Below are positions 8,456-18,671 of a DNA stretch of 64,000 nt, piece after piece. Below the pieces are notes generated by a model, which saw only the letters and a program-made list of their open reading frames with translations, did not search any database and was not told the DNA's origin. Position 1 is the first letter of the stretch, and each line of letters opens with the position of its first letter. Source of the stretch: Gammaproteobacteria bacterium (GTDB lineage Bacteria; Pseudomonadota; Gammaproteobacteria; Steroidobacterales; GCA-2729495); assembly GCA_015709695.1 (NCBI GenBank), contig CP054183.1, forward strand, positions 1,910,992 through 1,974,991, in the 5' to 3' direction. A program made the position numbers and the translations under genes.

Positions 8456-9817
8456 GGCCGCGTCCGCCAGCGAGCGGCAGCTGCGGCGAAAGGGTGCGCG
8501 CACTGCCAGGAAACACAGCCCGGCGAGCAGGAAGGCCGTGCCCGGGACGATCGCCAGGGCGCTGCCGACCGCGTCCGGATGGCCGAACACCCGGTCCGTG
8601 ACCAGGGCCACGGCAGTCGGCCCGAGACCGATGCCGAGCACGCTGGTGACGAAGAAGAACACCGCCGTGGACTGGCCCCGCAGGCGGTTGGGCGTGATGT
8701 CGAGCAGCGCCGCACCGGCACAGCCGATGACCATGAAGGCGCCGAACATCGCCAGCGTGAAGCCGGCGGCGATCGCCGCCGGTGACGACTGCAGCGGGTA
8801 CCAGGCCGCGCCCGTGGCACCACAGACCATGGCCAGCACCGCGGCGTCGAGCCGGCCGGACTCGCGCCCGCGGCGCAGGAGCCAGTCGCTGAACGCGCCA
8901 CCGGCCACCACGCCAAGGGTGCCGGCGACGAGCACGCAACTGCCGATCATCGTGCCGGCCTGGGCCGGCCCCCAGTCATGCACGCGCATCAGCATGGCCG
9001 GTGCCCAGGACAGGATGCCGTAGGCCGCCATGGCCGAGAGGCCCATGGCGAGATGGTGCAGGCTGATGGTCGTCGCGTGTCGCCGGAAGTGGCCGATCAC
9101 CTCGGGCAGCGGCATCGCCACGGTGCCCGCAGCGGATGCGGGCCGCTCATCACGACGTGCCGGCTCGGGGATCAGCATCACCAGCCCCGCCACCAGCAGG
9201 CCGGGCAGGCCGACATAGAGGAAGGTCAGCTGCCAGGGCTGCAGGACGCCGATCCACGGCAGCGACCGTGCACCGGCTCCTTCGATGGCACCGATGGCCA
9301 GGCCACCGACGATCAACGCCAGGCCAGCGCCGATCGAACTGCCTGCCGAGAAGATGCCGAGCGCCATGCCGCGCCGCTCCGGCGCAAACAGGTCGCCGAG
9401 CAGCGAGTAGGCCGCCGGACCCAGGGCCGCCTCGCCGAGGCCGACGCCGGCCCGGGCGAGGAACAGCTGCCAGTAATGCTGCACGACGCCGCATATGGCC
9501 GTCATCAGGCTCCAGGACAGGATGCCGATCGCGATGATCGCGGTGCGACGACCGACATCGACCAGCCGGCCGATGGGGATGCCGGCCAGCGTGTAGAACA
9601 CCGCGAACGACAGGCCCTGCAGCAGGCTCACCTGCAGGTCGGTCAGTTGCAGATCCTGCTTGATCGGCTCGACCAGCAGGCTGAGGATCAGTCGATCGAC
9701 GAACGACAGCGCATACGCCACCATGAGGACCGCCAGGGCAAACCAGGCTGTCGACGGCTTGGGCTCGCTGTATTCCAGGCGATTCTCCCGCGGAATGGCC
9801 GGCTGCCGCGCCGCCAT
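8441..9817 (-). CDS. MFS transporter
   Basis: Major facilitator of 458 residues with 12 predicted hydrophobic segments. The first helix carries AYALSFVDRLILSLLVEPIK, and the MFS loop 2-3 signature appears as GIPIGRLVDVGRRT. The start ATG at 9817 (MAARQPAIPRENR) is preferred; the frame is open further upstream through the PpiC gene, but that extension is low-complexity Arg/Pro. It lies 5 nt after the PpiC stop and is probably cotranscribed. The type resembles anion/organic-acid carriers (spinster/ACS-like), so import of an organic acid linked to the acyl-CoA genes is a guess. Confidence 0.9.
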   Translation of the reverse strand: MAARQPAIPRENRLEYSEPKPSTAWFALAVLMVAYALSFVDRLILSLLVEPIKQDLQLTDLQVSLLQGLSFAVFYTLAGIPIGRLVDVGRRTAIIAIGILSWSLMTAICGVVQHYWQLFLARAGVGLGEAALGPAAYSLLGDLFAPERRGMALGIFSAGSSIGAGLALIVGGLAIGAIEGAGARSLPWIGVLQPWQLTFLYVGLPGLLVAGLVMLIPEPARRDERPASAAGTVAMPLPEVIGHFRRHATTISLHHLAMGLSAMAAYGILSWAPAMLMRVHDWGPAQAGTMIGSCVLVAGTLGVVAGGAFSDWLLRRGRESGRLDAAVLAMVCGATGAAWYPLQSSPAAIAAGFTLAMFGAFMVIGCAGAALLDITPNRLRGQSTAVFFFVTSVLGIGLGPTAVALVTDRVFGHPDAVGSALAIVPGTAFLLAGLCFLAVRAPFRRSCRSLADAALQAR

Positions 9818-9822
9818 GCCGC

Positions 9823-10104
9823 TCAGTCGCTGCGGCGGGTGATCTCGATGAGGTGATAGCCGAACTGCGTCTTCACCGGCCCGTGGACACGGCCGACTTC
9901 GGCGCTGAACACGACCTGGTCGAACTCGGGCACCATCTCGCCCGGCCGGAAGCTGCCAAGGTCGCCGCCTTCGCTGCCCGACGGACACAGCGACCGGGCC
10001 CGGGCCACGGTCGCGAAATCCTGCCCGGCCTCGATGTCCTCGCGGAGCTTCCGGCAGGTGGCCTCGTCGGCGACGAGGATGTGGCGTGCGCTGGCGGTCT
10101 TCAT
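9823..10104 (-). CDS. ppiC: Parvulin-type peptidyl-prolyl cis-trans isomerase
   Basis: Single-domain parvulin of 93 residues, the size of E. coli PpiC. Diagnostic blocks are SARHILVADEATC at the N-terminus, SLCPSGSEGGDLGSF in the centre and TQFGYHLIEI at the C-terminus. No signal peptide, so it acts in the cytoplasm. The start ATG at 10104 follows a GGAGGAAT ribosome-binding site. The isomerase family speeds Xaa-Pro bond rotation during folding. Confidence 0.93.
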   Translation of the reverse strand: MKTASARHILVADEATCRKLREDIEAGQDFATVARARSLCPSGSEGGDLGSFRPGEMVPEFDQVVFSAEVGRVHGPVKTQFGYHLIEITRRSD

Positions 10105-10135
10105 GCGGGATTCCTCCGGTGCAATCGGGCGGCGG

Positions 10136-10429
10136 TCAGCCTGGGTCCGCGAAGTCGTGCTTGCAGGCAGGACAGGCGGTGCCCTTGAAAAGCGGGCCAT
10201 AGACGCTGGCATCGAGGGCCGCCTGCCAGAACCAGCGGCTGCCGCAATCAGGGCAGCGCACCGCCAGCAGCGTGAAGGCATAGCCGACGCAGGCGACGAT
10301 CGTGCCGACGGTCCACGACATGCCGCTGGCCTCGAACAGCGGCGCGATGCTGCCGACGAGCAATCCGGCCACGCCGACGGCGAGTTTCCAGTACTGGCTG
10401 GTCAGGCTGAGGACGGAACCTGTGCTCAT
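10136..10429 (-). CDS. Small membrane protein with C-terminal zinc-ribbon-like Cys pairs
   Basis: Protein of 97 residues with two hydrophobic segments (LAVGVAGLLVGSIAPLF and TIVACVGYAFTLLAV) followed by a soluble tail holding two CxxC pairs, CPDCGSRW and CPACKHDF, spaced like a zinc ribbon. The start ATG overlaps the stop of the upstream 4-helix membrane gene (ATGA at 10426-10429), implying translational coupling. Function unknown. Confidence 0.75.
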   Translation of the reverse strand: MSTGSVLSLTSQYWKLAVGVAGLLVGSIAPLFEASGMSWTVGTIVACVGYAFTLLAVRCPDCGSRWFWQAALDASVYGPLFKGTACPACKHDFADPG

Positions 10430-10800
10430 CGGCGGTCTATCGTCACCTGGATGCCGCCCCGTGGACCGAACAGTGCCGAACCGATGCCACTGACGATGCT
10501 GACGATCAGCGCACCCCAGACCGCATCCCAGAAACCAGTGATGCCGAAGCCGGGCAGCAAGGCCGCGACCAGCGCCAGCATGATGCCGTTGACCACCAGC
10601 AGGAACAGCCCGAGCGTGATGAGGGTGATGGGCAGCGTGAGGATCACCACCAGCGGCCGGACCAGGCCGTTGATGATGCCGAGGAGGATGGCGGCGAGAA
10701 TCAGCCAGCCGCCAGAGTCGAAGTGCAGCCCGGGCAGCAGGCTGCTCGCCAGCCACAGGCCCAGCGAGGCGATGGCGGCACGGAGGAAGAAATGCGTCAT
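10426..10800 (-). CDS. Phage holin family / YvlD-type four-helix membrane protein
   Basis: Membrane protein of 124 residues with four hydrophobic segments, N-terminal MTHFFLRAAIASLGLWLAS and the conserved GIINGLVRPLVVILTLPITL block typical of the YvlD/Mycobacterium 4TM family. Family members are widespread and poorly understood; they are not true holins. Its stop overlaps the next start by 4 nt. Confidence 0.85.
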   Translation of the reverse strand: MTHFFLRAAIASLGLWLASSLLPGLHFDSGGWLILAAILLGIINGLVRPLVVILTLPITLITLGLFLLVVNGIMLALVAALLPGFGITGFWDAVWGALIVSIVSGIGSALFGPRGGIQVTIDRR

Positions 10801-10809
10801 GGGCGGATG

Positions 10810-11175
10810 CTACCCTCCCGCACGCTTCACCGTCCAACCGCGCTGCGACAACAGCGGGACCAGCAGGTCACGGTGATCCCCCTGGATCTCGATGGTGCCC
10901 TCGCGCAGGGTGCCACCCGAACCGCAGCGCTTCTTCAGCTCTGCCGCGAGCACCCGCAGCCCGGCATCGTCCAGCGGCAGGCCGGTGATCACCGTGACGC
11001 CCTTGCCCTTGCGGCCCTGTGTCTGGCGCGACACCCGGACCACGCCGTCGCCGGCCGGTCGCGACACTCCCTGCCCGCAGGCGCACTGCGCCAGCGGGCG
11101 GCCGCAGGCCGGGCACATGCGCCCCTGCCCCGTGGAGTACACCACGCCGCGGAATGTTGCCGACCCTTGTTTCAT
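10810..11175 (-). CDS. yciH: SUI1/YciH family translation factor
   Basis: Protein of 121 residues homologous to eIF1/SUI1. The C-terminal SUI1 domain shows GRKGKGVTVITGLPLD, the LKKRCGSGGT loop and EIQGDHRDLL, as in E. coli YciH. An N-terminal CPACGRPLAQCAC segment could bind zinc and is typical of the bacterial form. The start ATG at 11175 (MKQGSATFRG) is used rather than an upstream ATG that adds 14 unusual residues. The family modulates start-codon fidelity. Confidence 0.92.
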   Translation of the reverse strand: MKQGSATFRGVVYSTGQGRMCPACGRPLAQCACGQGVSRPAGDGVVRVSRQTQGRKGKGVTVITGLPLDDAGLRVLAAELKKRCGSGGTLREGTIEIQGDHRDLLVPLLSQRGWTVKRAGG

Positions 11176-11281
11176 GCGCTGGCCGCCAGCGTACGTGCAC
11201 GACAGGGCCGGCGGCAATGGCCACGCATGATTGACGCCACGAGGGAGGCCGGTGTATCAACCATCCCACGGAGGCAATGCA

Positions 11282-12196
11282 GTGGCAGGCATGACAGCGG
11301 GAACAGCACAGGACACGCCGGCGCAACGCGGCACCCTTGGCCGGCTCTACCGGCCGCCGCTGGTGGGCCTGGTGGCACTGGTGGTGGTGATGCTGGCGCT
11401 GCCGCTGACACACAGCCTGTCGATGGTGGCACGGCGGCTCGCCGACTTCGTCGATCCGGCCCTGGTGTACCTGCCCATGGGCCTGCTGGCACTGGCACTG
11501 CTGGTCTACGGCATCCGCCAGCGCTCGGAGGTCGCCGGAACGCTCATCGGCTTCGCCACCGGCATGCTGGCCTGGACAGGCTGGGCGGCGTATGCCTTCC
11601 GTTTCAACGAGATCTCGCTCGGCCTGCCCATGCCGGTGCTGGCGGATGAAACACGCTGGCCGAGCAACCTGCTGTTCATCCAGGGCTCGATCGGCATCTG
11701 CATCGTCACCCTGCTGTTCTTCGCGCTGAACCGCGACACCCGCTGCAACGCCTTCCTGTGGCTGCAGCGGCTGTTGCGCATCGATCTCGGCCGGCCCGAA
11801 TCGGCACAGGGCCGCAACTTCTGCCGCATCACCTTCATCGAGACGGTGTACGTCACCTGGTTCTGCTACGGCGCCGCGCTGTTCCTTGCCGACCCCCGCT
11901 TCATCGGCTATTCCAGCCCCGCCAGCTATGTCGTGGTGGGCGGCCTCACCATCTGGGGGCTCTACCTGCTGTGGCGCCTGCTGAAGTTCACCCGCGTCAT
12001 GGCCGCCATCCGCTATGCGATCCCCACCAAGGCCATACTCTGGATGACCTTCGGCGAATCCCTGCCGAAATACGGCCTCTACGAGGAAGTCTGGCTGCAC
12101 CCGTTCGACTACCCGCGGGCCATGCTGGCGATCCTCGGCCTCTTCGCCGCCCTGTTCGTCATCACCATTTTCCTTCCGCAGCGACGCCAGGCCTGA
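11282..12196 (+). CDS. Polytopic membrane protein, paralogue of the one at 54126
   Basis: Membrane protein of about 304 residues with roughly seven hydrophobic segments. A GTG at 11282 is chosen as start: GGAGG lies 7 nt upstream (11270-11274), while the ATG at 11291 would be 16 nt away. It is clearly paralogous to the protein at 54126-55064: both share YRPP(L/F)VG near the N-terminus, RSEV, TGW, NR(D/E)T(R/K)CN, ET(V/I)YV.WFCY and AIRYAIPT. I do not recognise the family. The conserved Cys, Arg and Trp positions in or near membrane segments suggest a functional core rather than a passive anchor. It stands divergent from the YciH gene. Confidence 0.8.
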   Translation: MAGMTAGTAQDTPAQRGTLGRLYRPPLVGLVALVVVMLALPLTHSLSMVARRLADFVDPALVYLPMGLLALALLVYGIRQRSEVAGTLIGFATGMLAWTGWAAYAFRFNEISLGLPMPVLADETRWPSNLLFIQGSIGICIVTLLFFALNRDTRCNAFLWLQRLLRIDLGRPESAQGRNFCRITFIETVYVTWFCYGAALFLADPRFIGYSSPASYVVVGGLTIWGLYLLWRLLKFTRVMAAIRYAIPTKAILWMTFGESLPKYGLYEEVWLHPFDYPRAMLAILGLFAALFVITIFLPQRRQA

Positions 12197-12357
12197 GCGC
12201 GCAGGCGGGCGCATTATGTCCCCGGGAGGCCGCGTCGCATCCGGCGCGCGGTTTCGCTGCGGATAATGCCGCGTGGGTCCGCGTTTATGTCCGGTGGCGG
12301 CGGCATCGCCGCACGACGGCTCCTATCATCGGCCCTGTCGTTGTGTGGAGGGCTGCG

Positions 12358-12594
12358 ATGGCGGATGCAATCTTCGCCACTTATTCCATCGGCATGGCCG
12401 GGATGCGCCGCTCGCTGGCCGACCTGCGCCAGCAGGCCCGGACCGTTGCCCATGCCGCGGTGGACGGCGGCGCCGCCGACCTCGGTGGCGCCCTGGTGCG
12501 CAGCCGTCAGGCCGAGATGGCGGCCGAAGCCAACGCCAATGCCGTGAAGCGCGCCGACCAGGCACGCGGTACCGTCATCGACCTGCTGGCCTGA
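12358..12594 (+). CDS. Small protein resembling a minimal flagellar rod/hook terminal fusion
   Basis: Predicted protein of 78 residues in good codon context. The N-terminus (YSIGMAGMRRSLADLRQQA) and the C-terminus (EANANAVKRADQARGTVIDL) look like the N- and C-terminal helices of flagellar rod proteins such as FlgC, which in those proteins pair as a coiled coil, but the whole middle is absent. No other flagellar gene is near. The similarity is by eye only. Its last 20 nt overlap the convergent pgl gene. Confidence 0.6.
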   Translation: MADAIFATYSIGMAGMRRSLADLRQQARTVAHAAVDGGAADLGGALVRSRQAEMAAEANANAVKRADQARGTVIDLLA

Positions 12595-13276
12595 GCGGCC
12601 TCGCCGCCGCATCGGCGAACACCGTCGCGTCCTTGCGCGCGACCATCGCGGCGGGCATGCCGGACGTCCCGCCCTCCAGCTCCGCCAGCACACCCGCCTT
12701 CCCGGCGCCGATGACCAGCCAGACCCGCGCACGCGCTGCGTTGATGACGGGCAGCGTCAGGGTCATGCGCCGGTAGCCGGCGTGGGGGCCGGTCACGGCA
12801 ACCTCCCGGGCGGTGAGCTGCAGCACGGCGTCACCCGGGAACAGCGAGGCCGTGTGCCCGTCGGCCCCGAGACCGAGATGGACCAGGTCGAGTATCGGCG
12901 GGCTGCCTCCCCGCTCCCGCAGTTGCTGCGCGTATGCGGCAGCAGCCGCGGCCGGTTCAGCGTCTGTCACCGGCATCGGGTGCAGGTTCGCCGCGGGCAG
13001 CGGTCCCTCCGCCACCAGCGCGCGCTGCAGGGCGGTGAGGTTGCGCGCCGTGTCGCCATCGGGCGCCATGCGCTCGTCGACCTGGAAAACCGCCACCCGC
13101 GACCAGTCGAGGACCTGGCGTGCCAGCGCAGCGAGCAGCGGAAGCGCCGAATGGCCACCGCTCAGCGCCAGCGTGGCCCGCCCCCGGGCCACGAGCGCCG
13201 CGGCCAGGCTCTGGGCAATGAATTCCGCGGCGCCTGCGGCAGCGGCTTCAGGCGATGGCCCGGCAACCACCCGCAT
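12575..13276 (-). CDS. pgl: 6-phosphogluconolactonase
   Basis: Protein of 233 residues of the DevB/SOL type, hydrolysing 6-phosphogluconolactone in the oxidative pentose-phosphate pathway. Blocks LALSGGHSALPLL, VDERMAPDGDTARN and HLGLGADGHTASLFPG are diagnostic. It is the last gene of a gnd-zwf-pgl operon, 8 nt after zwf. Together the three genes convert glucose 6-phosphate to ribulose 5-phosphate and make NADPH. Confidence 0.95.
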   Translation of the reverse strand: MRVVAGPSPEAAAAGAAEFIAQSLAAALVARGRATLALSGGHSALPLLAALARQVLDWSRVAVFQVDERMAPDGDTARNLTALQRALVAEGPLPAANLHPMPVTDAEPAAAAAAYAQQLRERGGSPPILDLVHLGLGADGHTASLFPGDAVLQLTAREVAVTGPHAGYRRMTLTLPVINAARARVWLVIGAGKAGVLAELEGGTSGMPAAMVARKDATVFADAAARPLRPAGR

Positions 13277-13284
13277 CGGCGTGC

Positions 13285-14681
13285 TCAGCCCCGCGGGCCA
13301 GCGCCGTCTGCGGGCGGGTCGTACCAGCCGCCGAAGGGCGCCACCATGCGGTCGGCCTCACGCGGGCCCCAGCTGCCCGGCTCGTAGCGATAGACCGGGC
13401 CGTCATGGTTGACGATGGGATCGACGATGGCCCACGCCGCCTCCACGCCGTCCTCGCGGGCGAACAGCGTGGCGTCGCCCGCCATGGCATCGCCTATCAG
13501 CCTCTCGTAGGCCTCGCGCGCTTCCGGCGAGGAATTGCAGACATAGAGCTCCACCTCCTCGCCCGCCATGCGTTCGCCCGGCGCCTTGGCACGGGCCCCG
13601 GCGGCGATGGCCACCTTGTCCGGACCGAGCCGGAAGCGGAAGTAGTTCGACTGCGGCGGCACGGGCTCGTCGAACACCTGCTGGGGCGGTGCCTTGAGGA
13701 TCACCATGACTTCGGTCGCCGTCACCGGCAGGCATTTTCCCGCGCGGATGAAGAACGGCACACCCTGCCAGCGCCAGGAATCGAGGTGCAGCTGCAGGGC
13801 CGCGAAGGTTTCCACCTCGGAATCCGGCGCCACACCCTTTTCCTCGCGATAGCCGCGGAACTGGCCGCGCACCAGGCTCTGCCCGCTGAACGGGCTGATG
13901 GCACGCAGCACCTTGATGCGCTCGTCGCGCTGCGCCTCGCCCCAGTAGCCGACCGGCGGGTCCATCGCCAGGCTCGCCACGACCTCCAGCAGGTGGTTCT
14001 GCACCACGTCGCGGATCGCGCCCACCTCGTCGTAGAAGCGCCCACGGCCCTCCATGCCAAGCGTCTCGGCCATGGTGATCTGCACGCTCTCCACGTAGTT
14101 GCGGTTCCAGATCGGCTCGAGGAAGGAGTTGGCGAAGCGGAAATACAGCAGGTTCTGCACCGGTTCCTTGCCGAGGAAATGGTCGATGCGGAATATGGAG
14201 GCTTCCGGCAGCACCTCGTGCAGGGTGCGGTTGAGCTCGCGCGCGCTGGCCAGGTCCCGGCCGAAGGGCTTTTCCACCACCACGCGCGCGCCGGCCGCAC
14301 AGCCGCTGGCGCCGAGGAACTTCACCACCGGGCCGAACAGGCTTGGCGGGATCGCCAGGTAGAACAGCGGCCTCTGCGCACCGGCCAGGCTCTCGCGCAC
14401 GCGCGAGAACGTCGCGGCATCGTTGTAGTCGCCATCAACGTAGCGCAGCAGGGAGAGGAGCTTCGTGGCCTCGGGAGAATCGGCCTCCCCGGTACGCTGC
14501 ACCAGGCTGTCGCGGACGCGCTCGCGGAACTGCCCGAGGTCCCAGCCGGAGCGCGACACGCCCACCACCGGCACATCGAGCGCACCGCGTCGCACCAGCC
14601 CCTTCAACGCCGGGTAGATCTTGCGATGCGCCAGATCACCCGTCGCGCCCAGCAGCACCAGCGCATCACTGCGGGGAACGC

Positions 14682-14685
<4 letters not shown>
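13285..14685 (-). CDS. zwf: Glucose-6-phosphate dehydrogenase
   Basis: Protein of 466 residues. The NADP motif [15 protein letters not shown] is at the N-terminus, the active-site block [13 protein letters not shown] in the middle, and [10 protein letters not shown] before it. The start codon is GTG at 14685, with its GTGA overlapping the gnd stop, so translation is coupled. Length is slightly short of the usual 480-500 but all core blocks are present. First step of the oxidative pentose-phosphate route, cytoplasmic. Confidence 0.97.
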
Positions 14686-15671
<986 letters not shown>

Positions 15672-15688
15672 CCTCGCTCCTTCCCGTG

Positions 15689-16384
15689 TCAGCCGACGAG
15701 GTCGAACAGGCGCCCGACCCCCGCAGTCAGCGCCATGGCGATGGCGCCCCAGAATGTCACGCGCAGGGCGCCGCGCAGCGGTGCCGCGCCGCCCGCCCAG
15801 GCCGCGGTGGCACCCAGCAGCAGCAAGGCCGCCAGCGTGACCACGACGATGGCGATCCCTGCCCGGGACGTCGGCGCGAGCACGGCCGCGAGGAGGGGCA
15901 GCAACGCTCCCAGCGCGAAGGCCAGTGCCGAGGCCAGTGCGGCCTGGGCAGGCCGGGCGCGCAGGGTCTCGGTGATGCCCAGTTCGTCCCGTGCGTGCGC
16001 ACCCAGTGCATCCACGGAGGTCAGCCTCACGGCGACCTGGCGCGCCAGGGGCTCGTCGAGTCCCCTGCTCACGTAGATCTCGGTGAGCTCGTCGAGTTCA
16101 TGGGCCGGATCCTCGATCAGCTCACGGCGTTCGCGCTCGAGGTCGGCATGTTCGGTGTCGGCCTGCGATTTGACGGACACGTACTCGCCCGCCGCCATCG
16201 ACATGGCGCCAGCCGCCAGCCCGGCCATCCCCGCCAGCAGCACCGTCGCCGGGTCCGCACCCCCGGCCGCGACACCGACCACGAGGCTCGCCACCGACAC
16301 GACGCCGTCATTCGCCCCGAGCACGGCCGCGCGCAGCCAGCCGACGCGGTCCGCGCGATGCCTCTCGATGTGTACGGAGCGCAT
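15689..16384 (-). CDS. VIT1/CCC1 family iron/manganese transporter
   Basis: Membrane protein of about 231 residues. The first helix carries LGANDGVVSVASLVVGV and the next AGAMSMAAGEYVSVKSQAD, the metal-site helices of the VIT family. A Glu-rich cytoplasmic metal-binding segment lies between helices 2 and 3 (near residues 90-140), then three more helices. The family moves Fe2+ or Mn2+ out of the cytoplasm. Start ATG at 16384 (MRSVHIERH) is preferred over one 15 nt upstream. It lies 17 nt upstream of gnd and may share its transcript. Confidence 0.92.
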   Translation of the reverse strand: MRSVHIERHRADRVGWLRAAVLGANDGVVSVASLVVGVAAGGADPATVLLAGMAGLAAGAMSMAAGEYVSVKSQADTEHADLERERRELIEDPAHELDELTEIYVSRGLDEPLARQVAVRLTSVDALGAHARDELGITETLRARPAQAALASALAFALGALLPLLAAVLAPTSRAGIAIVVVTLAALLLLGATAAWAGGAAPLRGALRVTFWGAIAMALTAGVGRLFDLVG

Positions 16385-16676
16385 GGCGCCGCCCTGCAAC
16401 CAGATACCGATGGATGCCGGGATTCTACACTGCCCCCCTGCGTCAGCCGCCTATGCGGCAGCGACGCGGCATGACGCCACACGGGATCACCAGCCGGTTG
16501 TTGCCCACTCTTTCCAGTCATTTGTTTTCCTATTTGAAATCCATAGCTTGGGTGATCTTTCTCTGAAGCGTCGCACACATCGAAATGCTGCGCTTTACGC
16601 AGCCGCAACGCAGGAATAGAGTCGATACCACAGGCTGCCCGGGCCACCGGCCCGGAGCTCGCGCGGGAGAACAACA
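16385..16676 (+). other. Divergent intergenic region, locally AT-rich
   Basis: This gap between the transporter and the exported protein gene contains a stretch at 16500-16570 that is clearly richer in A+T than its surroundings, as expected for a promoter, but I cannot assign -35/-10 boxes with confidence. Confidence 0.3.
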
Positions 16677-17657
16677 ATGAATGCCCTCGCACCGTTACTT
16701 CGCCTCGCCACCCTCGTCCTCTGCGCCGGCTGCTGGCTCGCGACACCGGCCCATGCCGTCGTCGTCACCGCCACGCAGAACACTCAGCAGCTCCTCGACG
16801 CCCTGCTGGGCGGCGGTGGCTCGGGCATCGTCGTCACCAGCATCAGCCTCAACGGCAACCGGGACAGCTTCGCCATTCCCGACGAACCGCCGCTCGAGAT
16901 CCTGTCCTCCGGCACCTACGCCAATGCCAGCGGCACCTATGGCATCGGCGCCGGCGTCGTGCTCAGCACCGGCAGCGTCAGCACCGTGGGGTCGTCGCTC
17001 ACGGGTACGCTGGCAACGGGATACGCCGATGGACCGAATGCGGAAGGCGGCACCACCTGGGCCTACGGCGGGGTTTTCCCCCCTGACCCCAACAACCCAG
17101 AAATCGGTGTGCCGGCAACCCCCGGGCAGGAGGACCTGCTCGATCCGATCACCGACCGGCCCGACCTCGATCCACCGGACAACACCTTCGATCACTTCGA
17201 CGTCACCGAGCTGATCATCCACTTCGACATGCAGCCGGGCTACGACCACGTGGCCTTCAACGTGGTGTTTGGCTCCGAGGAATGGCCCGAGTACGTGGAC
17301 TCGCCCTACATCGACGGCTTCGGCCTGTTCCTCAACGGCACCAATATCGCCATCACCGGCGGCAGGCCGGTCAATATCCGCCATCCCGACATGGCGTACA
17401 TCGCCGGCACCGAACTCGATGCGGTGCTGGCGCCGGGTGGCAATCCGCTGCTCACCTTCGGCGGCACGGTGAATGCAACCGGCAACACGCTGCGCTTCAT
17501 CGTCGCCGACACCTCCGACGCGGCCCTCGACACCACCGTGTACTTCTCGAACCTGGCCGGGGTACCAGCCATACCGTTGCCAGCCGCCGGCTGGCTGGCA
17601 GCGGCGGCGCTGCTCGCCTGTGCTCCGCGAATCCGGCGACGGGTGACGGCCGGCTGA
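16677..17657 (+). CDS. Exported choice-of-anchor L domain protein with PEP-CTERM-like tail
   Basis: Protein of 326 residues. A signal peptide (hydrophobic LATLVLCAGCWLATPAHA) is followed by a beta-rich domain with the choice-of-anchor pattern: GIGAGVVLSTGS, FDHFDVTELI and VVFGSEEWPEYV, then a DGFGLFLNG block. The end reads IPLPAAGWLAAAALLA plus an RIRRR tail: a VPLPAA-type motif, one hydrophobic helix and basic residues, as in PEP-CTERM proteins of Gammaproteobacteria that are processed by an exosortase. No exosortase gene is in the window. Likely a secreted or surface-attached matrix protein. Confidence 0.85.
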   Translation: MNALAPLLRLATLVLCAGCWLATPAHAVVVTATQNTQQLLDALLGGGGSGIVVTSISLNGNRDSFAIPDEPPLEILSSGTYANASGTYGIGAGVVLSTGSVSTVGSSLTGTLATGYADGPNAEGGTTWAYGGVFPPDPNNPEIGVPATPGQEDLLDPITDRPDLDPPDNTFDHFDVTELIIHFDMQPGYDHVAFNVVFGSEEWPEYVDSPYIDGFGLFLNGTNIAITGGRPVNIRHPDMAYIAGTELDAVLAPGGNPLLTFGGTVNATGNTLRFIVADTSDAALDTTVYFSNLAGVPAIPLPAAGWLAAAALLACAPRIRRRVTAG

Positions 17658-17666
17658 GCCGCCGGC

Positions 17667-18671
17667 CTAGCGGTCCACGCCCTGCGCCGCGACATCGGCG
17701 ATCGCCGCGCGGTCGCCCGACAGGAACGCCAGCAGGTCGCGCGCCACCACGGCGGGTTCCTCGATGTAGGCGTAGTGGCCGAGTCCCGGATACTTGCGGA
17801 TCATCGCCGTGGTGCCCGTGAGCCAGTAGGCAAACACCTCGGCCTCGAGGTGGGTCAGCGTGCGGTTGTCCAGGCCCCAGAGCACCAGCGTCGGCGCCCG
17901 GACCTGCGCCAGCACCGCCTGGGGATCGCCGGTCCGGAACGCCGCGAGGTATCGCATGCCGATATCGCGCCAGCCGCTGCGCCGGTTCATGTCGCAGGTC
18001 ATCTGCACCAGCTCCGGCGACGGCCGGTGCGGCGGCACGAAGTTCGCGCCGAGCGACCGCTCCCAGAAGGAACAGGGCCGCCAGCGTGTCTGGAACCAGC
18101 CAAGGATGCCCCCAGGCGGCGGCTTGTTGGGGTTGCTGGCGGGCGTGCGCGGCAGCCCGGCGGAATTGATCAGCACCAGGCGTTCGATCCGCTCCGGATG
18201 GGCCGCGGCGTAGCGGAACGCCGTGACGCCGCCGGAGGAAGTGCCGACCACCGCAAAGCGCTCCAGGCCAAGGTGGGCCAGCACGCCCTCCATGAGTTCC
18301 ATGTTGCGCTCGATGCCGTAGCGTCCGCCGGGATCGTCGCCCGTGAGGCCGGCACCGGACAGGTCGAGGCGGATCACCTGGAACCGGTCATCGAGGATAT
18401 CGGCCAGTGCGTCCCAGCTTCGCAGGCTCAGCCAGGACGCATGCAGCAGCACCACGGGCGGCCCCGTGCCGCTGGCGATGTAGTGCACCCGCACGCCGTC
18501 GACATCGAGGAACCGGGATTGCGGCAGGCGGTAGCGTGCCTCCAGCTCGTTCATCGGCAGTTCCAGCCATCCATGGCTGATCGCCCAGGCGAACAGGCCC
18601 ACCGCAGCCATGGCGAGCGCCAGCAGGCCGGCGAGTCCGCCCAGCAAGCGGCGCCGGCTGCCGGGCATCAT
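17667..18671 (-). CDS. Membrane-anchored alpha/beta hydrolase
   Basis: Protein of 334 residues with an N-terminal membrane segment (LLGGLAGLLALAMAAVGLFA), then an alpha/beta hydrolase domain: oxyanion region VVLLHASWLSLRSW, nucleophile elbow VVGTSSGGVTAF, acid in LVLWGLDNRT and His in PGLGHYAYIEEP. Its ATG overlaps the stop of the next hydrolase gene by 4 nt, so the two form a coupled pair. Substrate unknown; esters or lipid-like compounds are usual. Confidence 0.88.
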   Translation of the reverse strand: MMPGSRRRLLGGLAGLLALAMAAVGLFAWAISHGWLELPMNELEARYRLPQSRFLDVDGVRVHYIASGTGPPVVLLHASWLSLRSWDALADILDDRFQVIRLDLSGAGLTGDDPGGRYGIERNMELMEGVLAHLGLERFAVVGTSSGGVTAFRYAAAHPERIERLVLINSAGLPRTPASNPNKPPPGGILGWFQTRWRPCSFWERSLGANFVPPHRPSPELVQMTCDMNRRSGWRDIGMRYLAAFRTGDPQAVLAQVRAPTLVLWGLDNRTLTHLEAEVFAYWLTGTTAMIRKYPGLGHYAYIEEPAVVARDLLAFLSGDRAAIADVAAQGVDR

